A DNA stretch of 64,000 bases from Pseudomonadota bacterium (GTDB lineage: Bacteria; Pseudomonadota; Alphaproteobacteria; Reyranellales; Reyranellaceae), in contig JAFEFF010000172.1 of NCBI GenBank assembly GCA_018240745.1, forward strand, positions 1-64,000, given 5' to 3'. A program made the position numbers and the translations under genes. The notes beneath the pieces were generated by a model. It saw only the letters and a list, made by a program, of their open reading frames with translations, was not told the origin of the DNA and did not search any database. Positions 15,541 through 23,490 of the stretch are shown piece after piece. Position 1 is the first letter of the stretch, and each line of letters starts with the position of its first letter.

Positions 15541-16962
15541 CTAGACAGGCACCCTCCGATGGAAGTCGGTACCGCCCTGGTAGGCGTGGCCGACGCGGTA
15601 GAGAAGGGACTCGTCGAACGGGCGGCCGACCAGTTGGAGGCCGATCGGAGCGCCGTTCTCGTCGAAGCCGCAGGGGACGGAGAGCGCCGGCACCCCGAGG
15701 GTGTTGAAGGGGCGTGTGAGGCCGGTGAAGCCGGCGACCATCTTCAGCACGGCCGGGCCGCCCTTCTCCTCGGTGTCGGTCTCCGAGAGGGTCGGCACCG
15801 GAAAGGGGATCGCCGGCAGGATCACGGCATCGACGCTCTCCATCGAAGTCGACAGGAACTCCTTCACGAAGTGGGCGCGCAGGCGCAGGGCGTCGATGTA
15901 CTGGGTCGCCGGGATGAAGAAGCCCGCCTCCATGCGCGTGCGCACCTGGTTGGCATAGAGCTCCGGCGTCTTCTCCATCCACGGCCGGTGCATCGCCGCC
16001 GCCTCGCATTTCACGATCACCTCGGCCGCGCGATAGAGCGCGGTGAAGTCGGGGAGGGTGACCGGCGTGATCTTCGCGCCGAGCTTGCCGAGCGTGTCGG
16101 CCGCGGCCTGCACCGCGGCGCCGATCGCCGGGTCGAGCGGCACCAAGCCCTCCTTCGGCAGGGCGAGCCCGATCTTCAGGCCGGCGACGCCGCCGTCGAG
16201 CGCGGCCTCGTAGTCCGGCACGGGCTTCGCGCTGGTGGTCGAATCGTTGGGATCGTGACCGGCGATCGCCGCGAGCACGCGTGCATTGTCCCGGATGGTA
16301 CGGGTGAGGGGGCCGACATGGTCGAGAGTCCACGAGCGCGCGACGGCACCGGCACGACTGACGCGGCCGTAGGTCGCCTTCATGCCGACGACGCCGCAGG
16401 CGGCCGCCGGCAGGCGGATCGAGCCGCCGGTGTCGGAGCCCAGCGCGCCGTAGACCAGGCGGGCGGCGACCGAGGCGCCCGAGCCGCTCGAGCTGCCGCC
16501 GGTGACGCGAGACTGATCCCACGGATTGCGGCAATGGCCGTGATGCACGTTGTGGCCGGTCGGCCCGGCGGCGAACTCGGCCATGTTGAGGAAGCCGATC
16601 TCGACCACGCCCGCGGCGTCGAGCTTCTCGAGCGCCGTTGCCGTCACGGGCGCGCGCCAGTCCTTGCGGATGGCGCTACCGCCGGTCGAGATCTCGCCCT
16701 TGCGGTAGTACATGTCCTTATGCGCCATTGGCACGCCGTGCAGCGGACCGCGCCGCTTGCCGGCGACGAGCTCGGCGTCCATCGCCCTGGCCTGCGCCAG
16801 CGCCTTCTCCTTGTAGAGCCGCAGGAAGGCGTTGATGCGCGGCTGCCAGACCTCGATGCGCGCGAGGCAGGCTTGCGTCGCTTCGACCGACGAGATGCGC
16901 CTGGCGGCGATCGCATCGGCGACCTCGCTCAGATCCCACAGGGCGATGTCGTCGTTCCTCAT
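15541..16962 (-). CDS. Amidase-signature family amidohydrolase (AtzE/GatA-like)
   Basis: 473 residues. The Ser-Ser-Lys triad is complete: Lys82 (MAHKDMYY), Ser157 in the GGSSSGSG loop and nucleophile Ser181 (DTGGSIRLP), with the canonical 24-residue spacing between the serines. It hydrolyses an amide to acid and ammonia. The start is an ATG at 16962 that overlaps the stop of a 66-residue gene (ATGA), giving a small-subunit/large-subunit pair like GatC-GatA or AtzG-AtzE. It is the last gene of a three-gene minus-strand operon with a thioesterase-like gene first. The natural substrate is unknown. Confidence 0.92.
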   Translation of the reverse strand: MRNDDIALWDLSEVADAIAARRISSVEATQACLARIEVWQPRINAFLRLYKEKALAQARAMDAELVAGKRRGPLHGVPMAHKDMYYRKGEISTGGSAIRKDWRAPVTATALEKLDAAGVVEIGFLNMAEFAAGPTGHNVHHGHCRNPWDQSRVTGGSSSGSGASVAARLVYGALGSDTGGSIRLPAAACGVVGMKATYGRVSRAGAVARSWTLDHVGPLTRTIRDNARVLAAIAGHDPNDSTTSAKPVPDYEAALDGGVAGLKIGLALPKEGLVPLDPAIGAAVQAAADTLGKLGAKITPVTLPDFTALYRAAEVIVKCEAAAMHRPWMEKTPELYANQVRTRMEAGFFIPATQYIDALRLRAHFVKEFLSTSMESVDAVILPAIPFPVPTLSETDTEEKGGPAVLKMVAGFTGLTRPFNTLGVPALSVPCGFDENGAPIGLQLVGRPFDESLLYRVGHAYQGGTDFHRRVPV

Positions 16963-17159
16963 TTGCGCGCCTCGCGCTCCATCAGGCTCGCGAACGCCGC
17001 CGGCTCGTCGTCGAAGCTGAGCCGCGCTTCCGCCGCCCTTCGCACGGCGTCGTTCAGCACCTCGACCTCGGCGGCGATCTCCGCCAGCCGCTTGCCGTCG
17101 TACTTCATGCCCTGAAGACCCGCGGCGATGCCGGCGGCAGTCCTGGTCTTTTCGTCCAT
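16959..17159 (-). CDS. Small GatC/AtzG-like amidase partner subunit (DUF4089-type)
   Basis: 66 residues: an N-terminal helix with KTRTAAGIAAGLQ, a second helix RLAEIAAEVEVLNDAVRR, then an acidic LSFDDEPAAF segment and a charged end. Length, two-helix layout and the closing acidic DDEPA(A/E)F motif match AtzG/GatC-type adaptors, which wrap around their amidase. The 4-bp overlap with the amidase start supports co-translation into one complex. The assignment rests on pattern and context, not on strong sequence identity. Confidence 0.68.
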   Translation of the reverse strand: MDEKTRTAAGIAAGLQGMKYDGKRLAEIAAEVEVLNDAVRRAAEARLSFDDEPAAFASLMEREARK

Positions 17160-17171
17160 GTCGTTTCTCCT

Positions 17172-18068
17172 TCAGAAGCGGAGCTTGCGTTCGGCGAGGC
17201 GCGCCTGGTCTTCGGCCGAGAGGGTCATGATCCTGCGATGCTTCTGGTCGAACTTCATGCCGATGCCTTCGCTGCACGCAGCGAGCGTGCCGGACTCGGC
17301 ATCGAAAGCGAAGTGCATCAGCCGCAGAATCTTGTCGGTGTAGTCGGCGAGCCCGCTCATGATCACCAGCAGCGCGCCGGCCTGCAAGGGCTCGCGATAG
17401 CTGTGCAGGGTCTCGACCACCACCGAGCCTTCGCCGCGTTCCTGCATCGCGCTGCGATCGAAGCCCATGTGGTTCCACAGCCACGGCGCCGCGTCGGAGT
17501 AGCGGCCGAACTGATGGCGCGGCAGGAAGCGGCCGTGTTCGTCGCACTCCGCCGGCTTGATCACCGTGCGGCCGACACTGACCAGTCCGATGCGCGCGCA
17601 ATCCTCGAGTCCGATCGACGGCAGCGGCGCGTGGCCGACGCCGCGCGGCCGCGCACTCGCCGGCAGCTCGATCTTCGCCGCTTCGACGCGTTCCCGGAAC
17701 GCAGCGGGCCACGGTCGGTCGCATTCGATGCGCCGGCGGACGGTCGAGGCGAGCGTGCCGTCGGCCGGATTGCGCACCTCGTGATACAGGGTCAGCGATC
17801 GCTCGCCGACCTCGACCGGCGCCGAGCGGACTTCGACGGTATCGACGACACGGAACTCTCGGAGGTAGCGGATATGATCTTCAGTCTCCTTGAGGTTGAG
17901 CCCGATCGCGGCCTGCGTGCGCGGTCCGAGTCCGAGATGATGCAACAGGTGAGCCGACGCTTCGTGGCCGAACTCGGTGTAGAACTGGACGTTCAAATGG
18001 GCATTTTCATCGCACTGCCAGGTGTTCACGGCGGTGGTGAAAGTCGGGACAAGTTCGGCCGAAGACAC
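17172..18068 (-). CDS. Thioesterase-like protein with two hotdog domains
   Basis: 298 residues from a GTG at 18068 (VSSAELVPTF), with a purine-rich GAGAGA stretch upstream. The frame is open for another 360 bp upstream, but that part has no family character and crosses the HU gene. The first hotdog is about 5-140 (NTWQCDENAHLNVQFY, the 4HBT-type opening) and the second about 155-298 (KPAECDEHGRFLPRHQFG, an equivalent motif). Tandem hotdogs of this kind act on acyl-CoA or carnitine/betaine esters. It is the first gene of the operon with the GatC-like protein (12-bp gap) and the amidase. The role is inferred. Confidence 0.78.
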   Translation of the reverse strand: MSSAELVPTFTTAVNTWQCDENAHLNVQFYTEFGHEASAHLLHHLGLGPRTQAAIGLNLKETEDHIRYLREFRVVDTVEVRSAPVEVGERSLTLYHEVRNPADGTLASTVRRRIECDRPWPAAFRERVEAAKIELPASARPRGVGHAPLPSIGLEDCARIGLVSVGRTVIKPAECDEHGRFLPRHQFGRYSDAAPWLWNHMGFDRSAMQERGEGSVVVETLHSYREPLQAGALLVIMSGLADYTDKILRLMHFAFDAESGTLAACSEGIGMKFDQKHRRIMTLSAEDQARLAERKLRF

Positions 18069-18255
18069 GCTCTGAGCTCTCTCTAACCTGTGGATGGCCG
18101 CTTCAAATGGCCGAAAAAGCCCCAGAAATCGACATTTTTCGCGGTTTGGGGCCTTGCGAACCCGCGATTCGTGGATAACCTTGGGCCGGTCAACGCCGCC
18201 CTGGGGCGTCAGGAAGACGTTGGCGGAAACGAAAAACGCAAGGGACCCCTCCACT

Positions 18256-18552
18256 ATGGCTACCAAACCCTCCGCTCCTACCGTTCCGTTGTCCAAGGTC
18301 GCGGCCGAGCTGGCCGAGAAGACGGGCATGACGAAGAAGGACGCGACCAGCGCCCTTGACGACTTCGTCGGCCTGGTCGTGAAGCACCTCAAGAAGGGCA
18401 ACAAGGTCCGCATCACGGGCCTCGGCATCCTTCAGGTGCGCAACCGTCCGGCGCGCATGGGCCGCAATCCGGCGACCGGTGAGGCCATCAAGATCAAGGC
18501 GTCGAAGAAGGTCGCCTTCCGCGTCGCCAAGGACCTCAAGGAAGCCATCTAA
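18256..18552 (+). CDS. HU-family nucleoid DNA-binding protein
   Basis: 98-residue HU/IHF fold protein that binds and bends DNA as a dimer. The beta-arm motif GRNPATGEAIKIKASKKVAF and the body KVRITGLGILQVRNRPAR are diagnostic; a short Ala/Pro-rich N-terminal lead (MATKPSAPTVP) precedes helix 1. The ATG at 18256 was chosen because the upstream open frame has no HU similarity. It is monocistronic: divergent from the thioesterase (187-bp spacer) and closed by an intrinsic terminator. Confidence 0.95.
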   Translation: MATKPSAPTVPLSKVAAELAEKTGMTKKDATSALDDFVGLVVKHLKKGNKVRITGLGILQVRNRPARMGRNPATGEAIKIKASKKVAFRVAKDLKEAI

Positions 18553-18571
18553 CGCTTCCGGCGAAGGAATC

Positions 18572-18609
18572 GGGCGGGTCGCGGCGCAGCCGGGCCCGCC
18601 CTTTTCTTT
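18572..18609 (+). terminator. Rho-independent terminator of the HU gene
   Basis: GGGCGGG (18572-18578) pairs perfectly with CCCGCCC (18595-18601) and is followed at once by TTTTCTTT. It begins 20 bp after the HU stop codon. It is the only classical T-tract terminator I see in the window. Confidence 0.88.
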
Positions 18610-18623
18610 GCCGGCAGTCGGCA

Positions 18624-19862
18624 TCAATCACGACCAAAGTGCTTGCGCACCGCGGCCAGCGCCGCATCGGTGGCCTGCAGGGCGCGATCGATGTCGGCGT
18701 CGGTATGCGCGGCCGACAGGAACATGTTGTGCTGCGGATGCAGCCAGGCGCCGGCACGCAGCGCCTCGGTGACGAGCAGCTTTCCCTTCTCGAGCCCCGG
18801 ATCGTCGGCGAACAGCACCGTCGGCATCTGCACCGGCCCGGTCTGCTTCAGCACCTGTCCGTGAGTCCTGGCCTGCGCTTCCAGGCCGTCGCGCAGCCTG
18901 CGGCCCATCTTCTCCATGTGCGCGATCGTGTTGTCGCGCTCGAAGATCTCGAGCGTCTTCAGCGCCGCCGCCATCGACGCCGCGCCGCACCAGAACGAGC
19001 CGGTCATGAATACCGAAGACGCGGCGTCGCGAAACCGGTCGCTGCCGGTGACGGCGGCCAGCGTGTAGCCGTTGGCGATCGCCTTCGAATAGGCGGCGAG
19101 GTCAGGCTTCACGCCGACCGTCTGCCAGCTGCCGCCGAGATCGAGACGGAAGCCCGCGCGCACATCGTCGAGGATCAGCGCAGCACCGCTCGCGTCGCAG
19201 AGCTGGCGGACGGCGCGCGCGAACTCCCGCGTCGGCAGCTCCTGGTCCTTGCCGTAGTCGTGCTTGAACGCCGAGGCGATCACGCCGGCGATATCGCCCT
19301 CGACCGACTGCGCCGCGGCCTTCAGGCTCGCGATGTCGTTGTAGTCGTAGGGCACCAGATGGACCTTGTCCTCGGCCGTGGTGCCGTTGGGATGCGGCGT
19401 GCACCACGGCGCCGACCCGTGATAGGCGCCGCGCGCCACCAGGATCTTGCGCTTCTGTGCGGCCGCCCGGGCAATCACGACGCATAGCGTGGTCGCATCC
19501 GTGCCGTTCCTCTGGAACAGCGCCCAGTCGGCGTGCACCACCATGCCCACCAGCTTCTCGGCCAGTTCGACCAGCCGCTCGGACGGGCCGGTCATCACGT
19601 CGCCGAGCCGCCGCTGCGCGTCGGCTGCGGCCTCGACCTCGCGGTTGCCGTAGCCCAGCACCATGGGGCCATAGGCGCACATGAAGTCGACATAGCTGTT
19701 GCCGTCGACGTCCCACAGCGTGGCGCCCTCGGCGCGGGCGAAGAACTGCGGGTAGCCCTCGGGCAGCCGCGCCACGTTGAGATGGCCGTACATGCCGCCC
19801 GGGACGACGCGCCGGGCTCGCGTCCGCAGGGCGGCATCGATCGGAAGACTATTGGAAATCAT
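18624..19862 (-). CDS. Class III PLP aminotransferase (glutamate-1-semialdehyde mutase-like)
   Basis: 412 residues. The PLP lysine is in AAYSKAIANGY, the ring-stacking and phosphate regions are RNGTDATT and RGAYHGSAPW, and the cofactor Asp is in ALILDDVRAGFR. The ATG at 19862 gives MISNSLPIDAAL. The layout is that of HemL-like enzymes, but no haem gene is adjacent, and hemL proper usually has a GAMTLVG-type C-lobe not evident here. It is therefore more likely an amino-acid or amine aminotransferase/mutase of unknown substrate. Divergent from the YdcF gene by 57 bp. Confidence 0.85.
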   Translation of the reverse strand: MISNSLPIDAALRTRARRVVPGGMYGHLNVARLPEGYPQFFARAEGATLWDVDGNSYVDFMCAYGPMVLGYGNREVEAAADAQRRLGDVMTGPSERLVELAEKLVGMVVHADWALFQRNGTDATTLCVVIARAAAQKRKILVARGAYHGSAPWCTPHPNGTTAEDKVHLVPYDYNDIASLKAAAQSVEGDIAGVIASAFKHDYGKDQELPTREFARAVRQLCDASGAALILDDVRAGFRLDLGGSWQTVGVKPDLAAYSKAIANGYTLAAVTGSDRFRDAASSVFMTGSFWCGAASMAAALKTLEIFERDNTIAHMEKMGRRLRDGLEAQARTHGQVLKQTGPVQMPTVLFADDPGLEKGKLLVTEALRAGAWLHPQHNMFLSAAHTDADIDRALQATDAALAAVRKHFGRD

Positions 19863-19919
19863 CGGGAACTCTTTGCTCCAGCCCACCGTGCCTAGTATAG
19901 CCGGACGACGCCGGCTCGC

Positions 19920-20708
19920 ATGGACACCTTCGCTCTTCTCAAGATCCTCGTCGCCCTGGTGATGCCGCCGGCATCGCTGACACTCGGTGCACTGCTGGCG
20001 CTGCTGCTCCTGGCGTTCGGGTGGCGTCGGCTTGCGCTCATCGTGCTGCTGCTGGCCGTCGCGCAGGTCGCAATCCTGTCCTTCCAGCCGGTCGGTGACG
20101 CGCTGATGGGTTCTCTCGAGAGCCGCTCGCGCGCCGCCGCGGCCTTGGCGCCGCCCTGCTGCTACGACGCCATCGTCGTGCTCGGCGGCGGCATTGGCGC
20201 GGCGCATCCGCCGGAGCTGCCGGAGCCTCACCTCGATGACGGGGCCGACCGGGTCTGGGAGGCGGCACGGCTGTGGAAGCGCGGCCTCGCGCCGCGCATC
20301 ATCGTCAGCGGCGGTTCGTTCCTCGCCCAGCACGGTGGTCCGCCGCTCACCGAAGCCGACGCCATGCGCGTGTTCCTGTTGGATCTTGGCGTGCCGGCCG
20401 ACGCCATCACCGATGAAAGCAAGGCGTTGAACACGATCGACAACATCCGCAACGTCCGGGCGATCATAGGCAACCGCAAGGTGGCGCTGGTGACCTCGGC
20501 CTATCACATGCCTCGCGCCCTGCAGCTTGCGGCGCTCGCCGGCCTCGATGTCGGCGCCTTCCCGACCGACTATCACGTGGCCCCGGCGACCCGCCTGCCT
20601 TGGGACAACTGGCTGCCGTCGATCGACGGCCTGACCCTGTCGAGGTTGGCGCTGCACGAAATCGTGGCCTTGAACCTCGATGGCCGCCGTTCGAGTCTTG
20701 GCCAATGA
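19920..20708 (+). CDS. YdcF/DUF218 family membrane protein
   Basis: 262 residues. Two N-terminal membrane segments (about 8-32 and 36-55) precede a DUF218 domain facing the periplasm: AIVVLGGGIGAAHPPE (about 84), ARLWKRGLAPRIIVSGG (about 117) and VTSAYHMPRAL (about 191). Relatives (SanA, ElyC, YdcF) act in envelope or peptidoglycan maintenance; the chemistry is not established. Its stop overlaps the start of the next gene (ATGA), so it is co-translated with an unrelated solute receptor. Confidence 0.88.
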   Translation: MDTFALLKILVALVMPPASLTLGALLALLLLAFGWRRLALIVLLLAVAQVAILSFQPVGDALMGSLESRSRAAAALAPPCCYDAIVVLGGGIGAAHPPELPEPHLDDGADRVWEAARLWKRGLAPRIIVSGGSFLAQHGGPPLTEADAMRVFLLDLGVPADAITDESKALNTIDNIRNVRAIIGNRKVALVTSAYHMPRALQLAALAGLDVGAFPTDYHVAPATRLPWDNWLPSIDGLTLSRLALHEIVALNLDGRRSSLGQ

Positions 20709-21718
20709 CCGCCTTCCGCCTGAATCGCCGCAGCGCGCTCGGCCTGATTGCCGGACCCGTGCTGCTGCCGCTGGCGCGACGAGCCCGGGCGCAGACGCTC
20801 GAAAAGCTCTCGTTCAACACCGACTGGCGCGCGCAGGCCGAGCATGGCGGCTACTACCAGGCGATCGCCGCCGGCCTCTACAGGGCGCGCGGCATCGAGC
20901 TCGACCTCAGGCCCGGCGGTCCCAGCCTCAACATCGGTCAGATGCTGCTGGCCGGCCGCGTCGACATGATCATGTCGAACAGCTTCGAGGCCTTCACCTA
21001 CGTCCGCGAGCAGGCGCCGTTCTTCACCATTGCGTCGATCTTCCAGAAGGATCCGCAGGTGATGATCGCGCACCCGGGCACCGGGTTCGACAGCTTCGAG
21101 AAGATGCGGGGCCGACCGCTGCTGATCTCCAACGGCAGCCGCTCGACCTTCTGGCCCTATCTGCGCAAGAAGTACGGCCTCTCCGACGCGCAGCTTCGGC
21201 CCTACAACTTCAACATGGCGCCGTTCCTCGCCGATCCGCAGGCGATCCAGCAAGGCTTCGTCACCTCCGAGGTGTATTCGATCGCCAAGGCGCTCGGGAA
21301 GCAGCCCGAGGTGCTGCTGATCGCCGATGCCGGCTTCAGCGCCTACCAGACGACGATCGCCATTTCGAAGAAGCTCGCGCGCGAGAAGAAGGAGCTGATC
21401 CAGCGCTTCGTCGACGCCACGCTCGAAGGCTGGACGCAGTATCTCGACGGCGGTCCGGTGACCGATGCGGCGAACGCACTGATCAAGAGGGACAATCCCG
21501 AGCAGACCGACGACCGCATCCACCACGCGATCAAGGAGCTGAACGCCCGCGGCATCGTCCGGTCGGGCGATGCGCTCAGCGGCGGCATCGGCGCCATGAG
21601 CGACGCGCGCTGGCAGGGCTTCTACGAATCGATGGTCGATGTCGATGTATTGCCGAAGGGGCTGGACGCCCGGCAGGCTTATACGCTGGAATTCGTGAAC
21701 AAAGGGATCGGGAAGTAG
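20705..21718 (+). CDS. NMT1/THI5-like ABC substrate-binding protein
   Basis: 337 residues with a Tat-like leader (NRRSALGLIAGPVLLPLARR, cleavage near ARAQ). The mature part is THI5/NMT1-like: FNTDWRAQAEHGGYYQAIAAG at about 37, PSLNIGQMLLAGRVDMIMSN at about 76, and a conserved aromatic AYQTTIAI region. Such receptors capture pyrimidine/thiamine precursors, taurine-like or aromatic compounds. The cognate permease and ATPase are not in the window. It starts inside the YdcF stop and is followed 9 bp later by an acyl-CoA dehydrogenase, so it is probably part of a four-gene transcript ending at 23452. Confidence 0.88.
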   Translation: MTAFRLNRRSALGLIAGPVLLPLARRARAQTLEKLSFNTDWRAQAEHGGYYQAIAAGLYRARGIELDLRPGGPSLNIGQMLLAGRVDMIMSNSFEAFTYVREQAPFFTIASIFQKDPQVMIAHPGTGFDSFEKMRGRPLLISNGSRSTFWPYLRKKYGLSDAQLRPYNFNMAPFLADPQAIQQGFVTSEVYSIAKALGKQPEVLLIADAGFSAYQTTIAISKKLAREKKELIQRFVDATLEGWTQYLDGGPVTDAANALIKRDNPEQTDDRIHHAIKELNARGIVRSGDALSGGIGAMSDARWQGFYESMVDVDVLPKGLDARQAYTLEFVNKGIGK

Positions 21719-21727
21719 GAGGACGCG

Positions 21728-22897
21728 ATGGACGGCATGTTCAAGGTGACCGAAGAGCAGGCGATGCTGCGCGACCTCGTGAAGAAGTTCGTGCGCAACG
21801 AGCTGATGCCGCTGGAGAAGAACATCCTCGAGCGCTTCGCATCCGGCCGGCCGGCGGCGCTCAGCGACGAGGAGAACGGGAAGCTCTTCAAGCAGTGCAA
21901 GGATCTCGGCCTTTGGGCGCTCGACGTGCCGGAGGAGGCGGGCGGCGCCAACCTGCCGGCGACTGCGCTGGTCGGCGTCAACGAGGAGCTGGGCTACACC
22001 TGTGTGCCCTTCACATTCCCGCCGGACTCGCCGAACCTGCACATGCTGCTGGCCACCGCCAATCCCGAGCAGCGCAAGAAGTACCTCGAGCCCTACGCCG
22101 CGGGCGAGACCACCTCGGCGATCGCCATCTCGGAACCCGGCGCCGGCGGCGATCCCGCCGGCATGAAGACGCGCGCGGTGAAGCAGGGCGACCAGTGGGT
22201 GATCAACGGCCGCAAGATCTGGATCAGCCGCATCGCCAAGGCCGACTTCACCATCGTCATGGCGGTGACCGATCCCGAGCGCGGCGCGCGCGGCGGCATC
22301 ACCGCCTTCCTGGTCGACAAGGGCACGCCGGGCCTGGTGGTGGCGCGGGCCATCCCGATGCTGGCCGGCCAGCGCACCTACGAGGTCGTGTTCGAGGACT
22401 GCAAGGTGCATGACAGCCAGGTCTTGGGCCGCATCGGCCAGGGTTTCGCCCCCATGCAGCTGCGCCTCACCGTGCGCCGCCTGCAGATGGGATCGTGGTG
22501 TTGCGGCATGACCCAGCGCGCGCTCGACATGCTGATCGAGCACGCCAACCAGCGCGTGACTTTCGGCCAGAAGCTGGCCGACCGGCAGGCGATCCAATGG
22601 TGGTGCGCCGACGCCGCCACCAAGCTGCATGCCTGCCGCCTGATGGTGATGGACGCCGCGGTCAAGCAGGACGAGGGTCGCGACGTGCGCATGGAGGCGT
22701 CGATGATCAAGGTGTTCGCCACCGAGATGGCGACCGAGGTGATCGACCACGCGCAGCAGGCGTTCGGCGCCATGGGCGTCACCCAGGAGCTGCCCTTGGC
22801 CCTGATGGCGCAGAAGGTGCGCACCATGCGGGTTTACGAAGGCCCGTCGGAGGTGCACCGTATGGTGATCGCGCGCCGCCTGCTGGGCGGCCGCTAG
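21728..22897 (+). CDS. Acyl-CoA dehydrogenase
   Basis: 389 residues, FAD-dependent alpha,beta-dehydrogenation of an acyl-CoA. It has the N-terminal helical domain, a middle beta domain with AIAISEPGAGGDPAGM, and a C-terminal helical domain with RVTFGQKLADRQAIQ, QQAFGAMGVTQELPL and the catalytic-Glu region MRVYEGPSEVHRM. No CoA ligase or hydratase is adjacent, so the pathway is unknown. The gene is tightly spaced (9 bp each side) between the THI5-like receptor and the cupin enzyme. Confidence 0.93.
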   Translation: MDGMFKVTEEQAMLRDLVKKFVRNELMPLEKNILERFASGRPAALSDEENGKLFKQCKDLGLWALDVPEEAGGANLPATALVGVNEELGYTCVPFTFPPDSPNLHMLLATANPEQRKKYLEPYAAGETTSAIAISEPGAGGDPAGMKTRAVKQGDQWVINGRKIWISRIAKADFTIVMAVTDPERGARGGITAFLVDKGTPGLVVARAIPMLAGQRTYEVVFEDCKVHDSQVLGRIGQGFAPMQLRLTVRRLQMGSWCCGMTQRALDMLIEHANQRVTFGQKLADRQAIQWWCADAATKLHACRLMVMDAAVKQDEGRDVRMEASMIKVFATEMATEVIDHAQQAFGAMGVTQELPLALMAQKVRTMRVYEGPSEVHRMVIARRLLGGR

Positions 22898-22906
22898 GAG
22901 GCGACC

Positions 22907-23452
22907 ATGACCTACACCCTCGACGCTTTCGTGAAGGACACCCAGGCCGCCCTCGGCGCCGACAACAGCCCGGCCGGCCGCGAGAAGGTGCGGCAGCTCC
23001 TGGAGAAGCTGCTCACCAACAAGCAGTTCGTCGACGATGCGGTCGGGCCCGCGGCGCCGATGGGCACGCGCAAGCTCTACGAGGACAGGGACCTGGGCTT
23101 CGTCGTGCTGGCGCATGTCAACGCCAAGGGCCACAAGAGCCCGCCGCACGACCACGGCTCGTCCTGGGCGGTCTACGGCCAGGCGATCAAGTACACCGAC
23201 ATGAGCGAGTTCAGGCGGCTCGATGGCGGCAGCGACGCAGGCGATGCCAGGCTCGAGAAGGTGAAGTCCTATCGCCTCGAGCCGGGCCACGCCGGCGTCT
23301 ACGATGTCGGTGCCGTGCACGCGATCGACTATCCCGAGGGCAGCCGCTTCGTGCGCGTCACCGGCCGCGACCTCGATCACGTGAAGCGCCTCAAGTACGA
23401 CATGGCCGCCGGCAAGGCGATCACCATCGAAAGCGCCTCGGCGAGCCGCTGA
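22907..23452 (+). CDS. Cysteine-dioxygenase-like cupin protein
   Basis: 181 residues. It carries a three-histidine iron site like that of thiol dioxygenases: His81 and His83 in SPPHDHGSSWAVYG and His138 in GAVHAIDYP, on a small cupin barrel. The HDHG-SW-V-YG pattern is that of bacterial CDO/3-mercaptopropionate dioxygenase relatives. The chain lacks a long C-terminal extension. The substrate could be a thiol acid, and the pairing with an acyl-CoA dehydrogenase would fit a short-chain acid, but this is inference. Confidence 0.78.
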   Translation: MTYTLDAFVKDTQAALGADNSPAGREKVRQLLEKLLTNKQFVDDAVGPAAPMGTRKLYEDRDLGFVVLAHVNAKGHKSPPHDHGSSWAVYGQAIKYTDMSEFRRLDGGSDAGDARLEKVKSYRLEPGHAGVYDVGAVHAIDYPEGSRFVRVTGRDLDHVKRLKYDMAAGKAITIESASASR

Positions 23453-23460
23453 GGGAGCAT

Positions 23461-23482
23461 TCCTCCCCATTCGCAGGGAGGA
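23461..23482. terminator. Short hairpin between convergent genes
   Basis: TCCTCCC (23461-23467) and GGGAGGA (23476-23482) are perfect inverted arms around CATTCGCA. The hairpin lies in the 38-bp space between the cupin stop and the protease stop. No T-tract follows; it could serve both strands. Confidence 0.5.
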
Positions 23483-23490
23483 TTGGGTCC

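Noticed and set aside
18119..18150. GCCCCA...TGGGGC pair upstream of HU as a terminator
   Set aside because: Arms are only 6 bp around a 20-bp loop; more likely incidental within the HU promoter region.
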